A DNA stretch of 5,786 bases from Gemmatimonadota bacterium (lineage in GTDB: Bacteria > Gemmatimonadota > Gemmatimonadetes > JACCXV01 > JAHWKZ01): the NCBI GenBank assembly GCA_030641505.1, contig DAOWHI010000285.1, positions 1 through 5,786 on the forward strand. The letters are read 5' to 3'. The notes under the pieces were generated by a model. It was not told the DNA's origin, ran no database searches, and was given only the letters and a program-made list of their open reading frames with translations. The position numbers and the translations under genes were made by a program. Shown one piece after another: positions 1-5,249 of the stretch; positions within the stretch are counted from its first letter, which is position 1, and each line of letters starts with the position of its first letter.

Positions 1-946
1 CAAGGAGACGGTCCAGAACATCCTGGCTTTCCGGTTCGGGAACACGTTGTTCGAACCGATTTGGAACCGGAACTACGTCGAGCAGGTCCAGATCACCGCG
101 GCGGAAACGCTCGGTGTCGGTCATCGCGCCGGCTTCTACGATGGTACGGGCGCGCTGCGCGACATGATCGCCAATCACCTCTTGCAGCTGCTGACCTTGA
201 CTGCCATGGAGCCACCGGTAGCGTACGACGCCGATTCGGTGCGCGAGCAGAAGGTCCAGGTGTTGCGCTCGATGCCCCCGATGAGCGCCCACGAAATCAT
301 CCACCGGACCGCTCGCGGACAATACGGTCCCGGCACGATCCACGGCGAGCCGGTCCCCGGCTATCGGGAGGCCGAACGGGTGGCCGACGACTCTGTTACC
401 GAGACGTTTGCGGCGGTCGAGTTTCGAATCGAGAACTGGCGCTGGGCCGGCGTCCCGTTCTACGTCCGAGCGGGCAAGCGACTGTGCCGCGACGTGACCG
501 AGATCGCGGTGCAATTCAAATCGACGCCGCACACGCTGTTCGCGCGCACCGACGCGCGCGTGCCGCCAAACTCGATCACGATCCGGCTCAAGCCCGACGA
601 GGAGATCGACATCACGTTCGCAGCGAAGGTGCCCGGTGAGGGGATGCAGACTTCACGGGTGCGAATGGAGTTCGACTACCAGCAGACGTTTGGCGTGGAG
701 CTACCCGACGCCTATCGGACGTTGCTGCTCGACGCGATCGAAGGCGACGCCACGCTCTTCACCCGTGGCGACGAGGCCGAGGCCCAGTGGGGGCTGGTCA
801 CTCCGATCCTGGAGACCTGGGCACTGGCCGCGCCGCCCGAGTTTCCGAGCTACGATGCCGGCAGCGAAGGACCGCCCGACGCGGCAAGAATCCTGGCCGG
901 CAACGGCCACGTGTGGCGCGGGCTCAAGGAAGCGGCCGGCGACTAG
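1..946 (+). CDS. zwf: Glucose-6-phosphate 1-dehydrogenase, C-terminal part (5' end outside window)
   Basis: Oxidises glucose 6-phosphate to 6-phosphoglucono-1,5-lactone with NAD(P)+, the entry step of the oxidative pentose phosphate pathway, in the cytoplasm. The frame is open from base 2 (314 codons seen, TAG stop at 944-946). The family is about 490-510 residues, so roughly 180-190 N-terminal residues, including the Rossmann domain, lie upstream. The window opens at KETVQNILAFRFGN, which directly follows the family's active-site RIDHYLGKE motif; only its last residues are visible. The NHLLQ segment (His codon 176-178) carries the catalytic base equivalent to His240 of the Leuconostoc enzyme. 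Further family signatures are FEPIWNRNY, VPFYVRAGKRL, EFDYQQTFG and LLLDAIEGDATLFTR. pgl follows at once, and the zwf-pgl pairing supports the call. No frameshift or missing motif is seen. The TTG at 47 is internal, not a start. Confidence 0.97.
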   Translation, partial: KETVQNILAFRFGNTLFEPIWNRNYVEQVQITAAETLGVGHRAGFYDGTGALRDMIANHLLQLLTLTAMEPPVAYDADSVREQKVQVLRSMPPMSAHEIIHRTARGQYGPGTIHGEPVPGYREAERVADDSVTETFAAVEFRIENWRWAGVPFYVRAGKRLCRDVTEIAVQFKSTPHTLFARTDARVPPNSITIRLKPDEEIDITFAAKVPGEGMQTSRVRMEFDYQQTFGVELPDAYRTLLLDAIEGDATLFTRGDEAEAQWGLVTPILETWALAAPPEFPSYDAGSEGPPDAARILAGNGHVWRGLKEAAGD

Positions 947-948
947 GC

Positions 949-1698
949 TTGGGTCGACGCGCGATCGTCACCCACCCCTCTCGAGAAACGCTGTTCGACG
1001 ATGCAGCGGCGCAGATCGAGACCGCTATCGACAGCGCCTGCCGGGCCCGTGATCGCGCGTTCGTCGTGCTGACCGGCGGCTCGACGATCCCACCCGTGTA
1101 CGAGCGATTGGCTCAATCGGTCGGCATCGATTGGAACCGCGCCGAGCTTTTCTGGAGTGACGAGCGGTGCGTGCCACCAGACCACCCGGACAGCAATTAC
1201 GGCATGACGAAGGACGTTCTGTTGGAACCGGCGGGTGTCCCCGAAGCCAACATCCACCGGTTCGACGGCGAAGAGCCCGACCGTGAGCGCGCAGCTGCGG
1301 CCTACGCAGCCGAGATCGAAGCCGCGCTCGCAGAGGACGATCCGCGATTCGATCTAATCGTCCTGGGGATGGGCGGCGATGCACACGTCGCCTCGCTCTT
1401 CCCCGGTCATCCACTGATCGACGAGACAGAACGCTGGACCGGCGTGGTCTCCGCCGATGACTTCGACATACCGGAGCCGGTGATCGATCGACTGACGCTG
1501 ACACCGCGCGCGCTCCATGCCACTCGTGAGGTGCTGCTCATCGTCACCGGCACCAAGAAGGCACCCGCCGTGCACGGCGCGTTGGGTACCGTGCGCGATC
1601 CTACACAGTGGCCGGCGCAACTCGTGGATGGTCCCGATTCCAGGGTCACATGGCTGTTGGACGCCGACGCCGCGGCCGAGATCGAGGGCGAGCTCTAG
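949..1698 (+). CDS. pgl: 6-phosphogluconolactonase (SOL/DevB type)
   Basis: Hydrolyses 6-phosphogluconolactone, the product of the preceding zwf, to 6-phosphogluconate. With the TTG at 949 the protein is 249 residues, within the usual 230-260. Family motifs appear in order: VVLTGGSTIPPVYERLA near residues 38-54 (phosphate-binding GGST loop), ELFWSDERCVPPDHPDSNYG near 66-85, and DLIVLGMGGDAHVASLFPG near 135-153. Asp144 and His146 in the last motif match the catalytic Asp/His pair known in this family. The usual GMGPDGH reads GMGGDAH here, with catalytic residues kept. Start choice: TTG at 949, 2 nt past the zwf stop, gives the expected short N-terminus (GRRAIVTHPSRETLF). An in-frame GTG at 913 would overlap zwf by 34 nt, and the frame stays open far upstream with zwf-antiphase residues. 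An AAGGAAG stretch at 926-932 is somewhat far for a ribosome binding site to 949, so the start is uncertain by about 12 codons. Spacing implies co-transcription with zwf. Confidence 0.94.
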   Translation: MGRRAIVTHPSRETLFDDAAAQIETAIDSACRARDRAFVVLTGGSTIPPVYERLAQSVGIDWNRAELFWSDERCVPPDHPDSNYGMTKDVLLEPAGVPEANIHRFDGEEPDRERAAAAYAAEIEAALAEDDPRFDLIVLGMGGDAHVASLFPGHPLIDETERWTGVVSADDFDIPEPVIDRLTLTPRALHATREVLLIVTGTKKAPAVHGALGTVRDPTQWPAQLVDGPDSRVTWLLDADAAAEIEGEL

Positions 1699-1707
1699 CG
1701 GCTAGAG
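1693..1707. terminator. Small palindrome spanning both stop codons of the convergent pgl/ppk1 pair
   Basis: CTCTAGC and GCTAGAG form a perfect 7-base inverted repeat around a single central G at 1700 (realistically a 6-bp stem with a 3-nt loop). It contains the pgl stop (TAG, 1696-1698) and the ppk1 stop (TAG on the minus strand, 1702-1704). Both proteins end in Leu-stop using CTC TAG, which by itself creates the symmetry. A hairpin could act on transcripts from either side, but the stem is short and no U-tract follows on either strand, so a true intrinsic terminator is doubtful. Confidence 0.25.
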
Positions 1708-3885
1708 ATCATCGAGTGGCACGGGTACGGGCAGCGCCTCCAGCTCTGCGTCGATGGACGGAGTCATCGGTGCTGGACTGCCTCGCCCCCCGGCCGAGAT
1801 AAAGATCTCCTGCGCGGCACGGCGCTCTTCCGCCTTGCCGACTGCGCGGAGCACGTACGTACCGTCCGGTTGGCACTCCCAAGCCGAGCAGTTGTCTTCC
1901 GCATAGACGTTCAGGATTCTGTCGAGACGGTCCTTCACGCTGTCATCGAGCACTGGCATGATCGTCTCTACCCGATTGGTGAGGTTGCGGTGCATCCAAT
2001 CCGCCGAGCCGATAAAGAGCTCGGGCTCTCCTCCGTTCTCGAAGCGGTAGATGCGACTGTGCTCGAGAAACCGACCGATGATGCCAAACACGCGAATCGT
2101 CTCCGAAAGACCGACCACCCCCGGTCGGAGGCAGCAAAGGCCACGTACGTTCAGCTCGATCGCCACCCCCGCTCTATTGGCGAGGTAGAGCTCGCGGATG
2201 ACCGGTGGGTCCTGGAGCTGGTTGATTTTCGCCCGGATTCCGGCGGGTCGTCCGGCACCCGCGTGCTCAGCCTCGCGACGGATGAGATCGATGAATCGAT
2301 CGCGCATCGTCGCCGGTGCGACCAGCAGGTGGTTGTACTCCGGGGCTGCGATCGCTCCGGTGAGCTGATTGAACACCTTGGCCACGTCGTCACAGATCTC
2401 GGGGTGACACGTGAGTATTCCCAAGTCCTCATAGATGCGGGCGGTGCCGGTGTGGTAGTTGCCAGTTCCTACGTGGGCGTAGCGTCGTATCTGACCCCGT
2501 TTCTCCCGTACGACGAGGGCCAGCTTCACGTGGGTCTTCAGTTTCTCGACCCCGTATGCTACGTGGACGCCTTCTTTCTCGAGAAACCGACCCCAGGCGA
2601 TGTTGGGGGCTTCGTCGAAGCGGGCGGTGATCTCTACCAACACCGCGACCTGTTTGCCGCGGCGGGCCGCCTCGGCGAGAGCCTGGATGATCGGTGAACC
2701 CTTGCTGGTGCGATAGATCGTCAGCTTGATCGCCAGCACCGCCGGATCCACGGCCGCCGACTCGATGAATCGAAGAACGGACGTGTCAAAGCTGTCGTAG
2801 GGGTGGTGGAGTAGGATGTCGCCACGTTGGATCTCACGAAAGATCGCTTCGTGGTCGCTACGGGATAGGTGTTTCAGCCGTGGGTGCGTCACCGGTTGGT
2901 GTCTTGGCAGCTGCAGTTCATCCCGGCTTTTCGTGTCGAGGCTGAGCAGATCATCGATCCCCAGAAAGGCACTAGAAGGATAGATATCGTCGGAGGTGAC
3001 ACCCAAGCGCTTGCCGATCCAGGCGACCATCTCTTCGGGCATGTCCGCTGCCACCTGTAGCCGTACCACCCCGGCGAAACGTCGAGCTTTGAGCTCGGCC
3101 GACACCTGCTGCACGATGCTTCCCGGCTCGTGCAGTTCGTCCTCGCTGAAATCTGCATTCGGGTCGACTGCGCTCTCCGCTCCGCGAGTAACCCGAAACA
3201 CGTAGACGTGACTCGGTGGCCGGGCGGGGAACATCAGATCCAGGTTGGCAGCGATGACCTGCTCGAGCGGCACGAACCCGTGCGCAGTTGAGAGCGGCAC
3301 CCATCGCGGACGGTTGTCCGGAACCTTGATGCGGACGAAGGTTTCCTGCTTCTCGCCATCCGTCGGCAGCATCACAGCGAGGTTGAGCGCATCGTTGCTG
3401 ATGAACGGGAACGGATGCTCGGCGTCTACGGCCAAAGGAGTGAGGATCGGCATCACCGACTCGCGGAAGTAGGCGCGGAGATTCTGCTGCGCGGATTCTT
3501 CGACCTCGGCGTAGTCGACAATCGGAAGGTCCTCGGCGGCCAGCGCGGGCACGATTTCCTCGCGTATGACGACAGAGAGGGCCTCGGTCTGCCGGACGAG
3601 CTCTGAGCGGCAGGCCTCGAACTGCTGCTCCGCAGTGCGACCATCTAGCGACAGCTTGATCGACTTCTTTCCAATTCGTTGCTTGATCCCGCTCATCCGC
3701 TTCATGAAGAACTCGTCATGAAGCATCCCCATGATCCCAGCGAACTTGACCCGCTCAAGAAGCGGCAATGAGGAGTCCTCGACCTGGGCCAGGACCCGAC
3801 GGGCGAAGATCAGCCAGCTCAACTCGCGATCGAAGAAAACCTCGGGTGGGAAGGCAGGAACTTCTCGAGCACCGTCTTTAGACAT
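1702..3885 (-). CDS. ppk1: Polyphosphate kinase 1
   Basis: Reversibly transfers the ATP gamma-phosphate onto inorganic polyphosphate; usually membrane-associated and oligomeric. From the ATG at 3885 it is 727 residues, near the family norm of about 690-730. Domains in order: N domain with FFDRELSWLIFARRVL and HDEFFMKRMSGIKQR; head domain opening with YFRESVMPILTPLAVD and HPFPFISN; then the two catalytic phospholipase-D-like domains with LLHHPYDSFDTSVLRFIES, IKLTIYRTS, ITARFDEAPNIAW, KLKTHVKLAL, RRYAHVGTGNYH, VRGLCCLRPGV and SADWMHRNLTNRVE. His452 (KTHVK) matches the autophosphorylated His435 of E. coli PPK, and His471 (YAHVGTGN) matches His454, with the same 19-residue spacing. Start: the frame extends to another ATG at 3993, adding 36 residues (763 total). 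Those residues are arginine/aspartate-rich, unlike any PPK1 domain, and lie antisense to a DoxX gene remnant, so 3885 is preferred. Neither ATG has a clear Shine-Dalgarno. It converges on pgl with 3 nt between stop codons. Confidence 0.97.
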   Translation of the reverse strand: MSKDGAREVPAFPPEVFFDRELSWLIFARRVLAQVEDSSLPLLERVKFAGIMGMLHDEFFMKRMSGIKQRIGKKSIKLSLDGRTAEQQFEACRSELVRQTEALSVVIREEIVPALAAEDLPIVDYAEVEESAQQNLRAYFRESVMPILTPLAVDAEHPFPFISNDALNLAVMLPTDGEKQETFVRIKVPDNRPRWVPLSTAHGFVPLEQVIAANLDLMFPARPPSHVYVFRVTRGAESAVDPNADFSEDELHEPGSIVQQVSAELKARRFAGVVRLQVAADMPEEMVAWIGKRLGVTSDDIYPSSAFLGIDDLLSLDTKSRDELQLPRHQPVTHPRLKHLSRSDHEAIFREIQRGDILLHHPYDSFDTSVLRFIESAAVDPAVLAIKLTIYRTSKGSPIIQALAEAARRGKQVAVLVEITARFDEAPNIAWGRFLEKEGVHVAYGVEKLKTHVKLALVVREKRGQIRRYAHVGTGNYHTGTARIYEDLGILTCHPEICDDVAKVFNQLTGAIAAPEYNHLLVAPATMRDRFIDLIRREAEHAGAGRPAGIRAKINQLQDPPVIRELYLANRAGVAIELNVRGLCCLRPGVVGLSETIRVFGIIGRFLEHSRIYRFENGGEPELFIGSADWMHRNLTNRVETIMPVLDDSVKDRLDRILNVYAEDNCSAWECQPDGTYVLRAVGKAEERRAAQEIFISAGGRGSPAPMTPSIDAELEALPVPVPLDDL

Positions 3886-3891
3886 GACTGC

Positions 3892-3966
3892 CAAGTCGCG
3901 GTTTCGATCGTGGAGATCGCGGTCGGTGTCGCGATACTCGCGGGCGTGTTTGCCCGGATCGCTTAG
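3892..3966 (+). pseudogene. DoxX-family gene fragment (middle portion), truncated
   Basis: Read on the plus strand, this encodes QVAVSIVEIAVGVAIL followed by AGVFARIA and a TAG stop (3964-3966). It aligns without gaps to residues 45-68 of the intact DoxX (EVAVPIVEIGVGVAML then VGVFTRIA; minus strand 4368-4297): 18 of 24 residues and, by hand count, 57 of 72 bases identical. About half of the base differences are silent, so the fragment diverged as a coding sequence before it was broken. Upstream similarity stops abruptly at the ppk1 start codon, where the sequence becomes ppk1 antisense; downstream it stops at the TAG. It has no start codon or ribosome binding site of its own. It is too short to be a functional four-helix DoxX protein. 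Confidence 0.75.
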
Positions 3967-4030
3967 CGCTTCCGGCGTCAAGCGCGACTTCATACTTTAA
4001 GTGTACCAAGCGTGGCGCGTTCGCTTCTGT

Positions 4031-4036
4031 AGGGAG
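4031..4036 (+). promoter_or_regulatory. Ribosome binding site of the truncated DoxX paralogue
   Basis: AGGGAG lies 7 nt before the ATG at 4044, an ideal position and one of the clearest Shine-Dalgarno sequences near any start in this window. It supports the idea that a real plus-strand gene once began here. Confidence 0.55.
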
Positions 4037-4043
4037 AAGTACG

Positions 4044-4202
4044 ATGCGCTGTAGGGGATGGGCGTACATCGTCCTGCTTGGCGTCGTGTTCGTCGGCAGC
4101 GCGCCGCCGCGATCTATGCAGGCGAACCCTAGCCGCGTCTCCACGCACCTCCACCTCGCCACAACACGAGTCCCGCCAGAACGATCACGATCAGGGGGAT
4201 AA
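4044..4202 (+). pseudogene. Truncated DoxX-like gene 5' end (52-codon ORF)
   Basis: The ATG at 4044 is preceded by a good ribosome binding site. The predicted start MRCRGWAYIVLLGVVFVGSA contains VLLGVVFVGS (bases 4071-4100), identical in 10 of 10 residues to residues 6-15 of the intact DoxX (minus strand 4485-4456). The four base differences in 30 are all silent, so this looks like the true 5' end of a diverged paralogue, including its first membrane helix. Past about 4104 DoxX similarity ends. The frame turns polar, arginine- and proline-rich, runs antisense through the C-terminal codons of the intact doxX from 4129, and stops with TAA at 4200-4202. A short translated product resembling a lone signal anchor is possible but unproven. 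The alternative reading, a small gene with a signal peptide, is less likely given the silent-site pattern. Confidence 0.55.
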
Positions 4203-4500
4203 TCGGTTGGCTCGGTTGGAGCGGAAACACCGCGGGGTCATCGACCACGACGTGGACGTAGATCGCCACAACCATTATGGCGATGGTCACGAGGCTGGCG
4301 ATCCGAGTGAAGACACCTACAAGCATCGCGACCCCGACCCCGATCTCCACAATCGGAACCGCGACTTCGCTCAACGAACGCAGCGGCAAACCCGCTTGTT
4401 CTAGTTGAGCCGAGAACGCGTCGCCAAGCACCGGCACCAACAGCTTCATCAGACCGCTGCCGACGAACACAACGCCGAGCAAAACGCGCACGATCTTCAC
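4129..4500 (-). CDS. DoxX-family integral membrane protein
   Basis: A 123-residue hydrophobic protein with the layout of DoxX/DoxD-type proteins. Four likely membrane helices lie at about residues 4-24, 45-64, 67-87 and 98-116. The N-terminus RVLLGVVFVGSGLMKLL is typical of the family, and the VEIGVGVAMLVGVFTRIA stretch is the usual second conserved helix and loop. Family members are linked to redox or thiol stress and to quinone-related membrane functions, but a precise activity cannot be read here. The start is GTG at 4500, sharing GTGA with the stop of the upstream GST-like gene, which indicates one operon and translational coupling. A weak G-rich stretch (GGGGCGGA) lies about 9-16 nt upstream. 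The C-terminus ends in an arginine-rich tail (RGGGAWRRG), suggesting a cytoplasmic end by the positive-inside rule. Two fragments of a paralogue lie just downstream on the other strand. Confidence 0.85.
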   Translation of the reverse strand: MKIVRVLLGVVFVGSGLMKLLVPVLGDAFSAQLEQAGLPLRSLSEVAVPIVEIGVGVAMLVGVFTRIASLVTIAIMVVAIYVHVVVDDPAVFPLQPSQPIIPLIVIVLAGLVLWRGGGAWRRG

Positions 4501-5141
4501 GCTGGCGGTCCGCCCCAGTCGTCGTCGTGGGCTATGACGCGGTCGATCCAGCCAGCGACGCGGGCGTCGTCCTCCAACCGAAAGTGGTCATCGAAGAACC
4601 GCCAGATCGGGCTTTGCTCGGCGAATCGGGCGGGCGGCCGAGTAGGCAGGAGGTTGCACGCCAGTACGACGTCATAGATCGACATCATGTCGCCGACCAG
4701 CCACAGTCGATCGGCCAGCCGTCGCTCCAGCCGCCCGAGAGCGGCCTGCATCGCCTCCCGCGCTTCGGCGATCGCCGATTCTTCCCGATCGGCCTCCGGT
4801 TTCTGGAACTGAGGCGACAAACCCCACTGAATCCTCAGGATCTCGGGGCTCAGGTTGGCCAGCAGCGCCTCCGCCGTCCGGATCTCGTCCCGCGACCCCG
4901 GGGTCAAGCTCGGTCCGTCGCGGTAGTTAGCCTCCAAGTAGTGGAGGATCGCCAACGAGTCGCGCATCACCACGTCGCCATCGATCAGGATCGGGATCAT
5001 CGGCCAACCGGCGGCCTCGAGCATCGGCTCTCGGTCGGCAGCCATCATTTCCTCGATTTCGTACTCGAGATCCTTGTAGTTGAGTCCTACGCGGACCTTT
5101 ACGGCGTTGGGAGAGCGATGGAACTCGAGCAGCTTGCGCAT
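4497..5141 (-). CDS. Glutathione S-transferase-like protein
   Basis: A 214-residue protein with the two-domain GST layout. The N-terminal thioredoxin-like domain (about residues 1-80) opens MRKLLEFHRSPNAVKVRVGL, with Ser10 at the usual catalytic Ser/Cys position. It includes WPMIPILIDGD, whose Pro is the expected cis-proline before the third strand, and RDSLAILHYLE, the glutathione gamma-glutamyl-binding acidic-Ser motif. The all-helical C-terminal domain (about 90-214) carries LWLVGDMMSIYDVVLA, including the SxxD N-capping box. The substrate is unknown; glutathione conjugation, dehalogenation, isomerisation or a structural role are all possible. Start: the frame extends to 5204, but those 21 extra residues do not look like GST, whereas the ATG at 5141 places the first strand at residues 3-7 as in relatives. 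No Shine-Dalgarno precedes 5141. The gene ends in GTGA overlap with doxX. Confidence 0.85.
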   Translation of the reverse strand: MRKLLEFHRSPNAVKVRVGLNYKDLEYEIEEMMAADREPMLEAAGWPMIPILIDGDVVMRDSLAILHYLEANYRDGPSLTPGSRDEIRTAEALLANLSPEILRIQWGLSPQFQKPEADREESAIAEAREAMQAALGRLERRLADRLWLVGDMMSIYDVVLACNLLPTRPPARFAEQSPIWRFFDDHFRLEDDARVAGWIDRVIAHDDDWGGPPA

Positions 5142-5249
5142 AGCGGGGCAATGTAGCCGGGCCGTGTTCCTGTGGCCTCCAGCGCTCCAGGCGCGTAAAA
5201 TCACGGCCCCGGAACCGCTGTTCCTGCATGGACTTCAACCGGCAACGCG
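5142..5249. promoter_or_regulatory. Divergent promoter region between GST-like gene and fbp
   Basis: These 108 nt separate two divergent starts and must hold promoters for both directions unless fbp is read from elsewhere. On the plus strand TAAAAT (5196-5201) is one base off the TATAAT consensus, with a weak TGGCCT (5173-5178) 17 nt upstream as a possible -35, giving an fbp leader of about 40 nt. A perfect inverted repeat, GGAAC-CGCT-GTTCC (5211-5224), sits between that box and the fbp ATG and could be an operator or a leader hairpin. On the minus strand TACATT (5156-5151) lies 9 nt before the GST-like ATG, which would fit a nearly leaderless transcript. All of these are weak single-sequence signals. 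Confidence 0.4.

Larger units (their letters stand above)
3886..4128. other. Rearranged doxX-ppk1 gap holding two fragments of a second DoxX gene
   Basis: This 243-nt stretch separates the minus-strand doxX stop from the preferred ppk1 start. It is not ordinary spacer. It carries a plus-strand DoxX mid-gene fragment at 3892-3963 and a plus-strand DoxX 5' fragment with its own ribosome binding site at 4031-4104. Both are inverted relative to the intact doxX (4129-4500) and they lie in the order middle, then N-terminus. About 100 nt between them (3967-4065) show no similarity to DoxX that I can find. If ppk1 starts at 3885, this is also its leader and promoter region, but I see no convincing minus-strand -35/-10 pair. 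If ppk1 starts at 3993, the first 108 nt are coding. Confidence 0.7.

Noticed and set aside
787..948. Extended N-terminus of pgl running into zwf
   Set aside because: Residues upstream of 949 are an out-of-frame reading of conserved zwf sequence and do not resemble a lactonase N-terminus.
1870..2697. Long plus-strand ORF (275 codons) opposite ppk1
   Set aside because: It lies wholly antisense to the highly conserved catalytic domains of PPK1 and its translation shows no recognisable domain. Long antisense frames are common in GC-rich genes, so it is treated as a shadow.
4078..4404. Plus-strand ORF (108 codons) whose DPDLHNRNRDFA resembles the PPK1 extension's DRDLHDRNRDLA
   Set aside because: The resemblance is a by-product: both are antisense-frame readings of the same DoxX helix, one from the intact gene and one from the fragment. 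It is not evidence of a real protein family.
4527..5156. Plus-strand ORF (209 codons) opposite the GST-like gene
   Set aside because: Antisense to a clear GST fold; the translation is Arg/Gln/Pro/Val-rich and without domain features.
5142..5204. Extended N-terminus (21 codons) of the GST-like gene
   Set aside because: The added residues do not precede the thioredoxin-fold first strand in this family, and they would consume most of the divergent promoter region.
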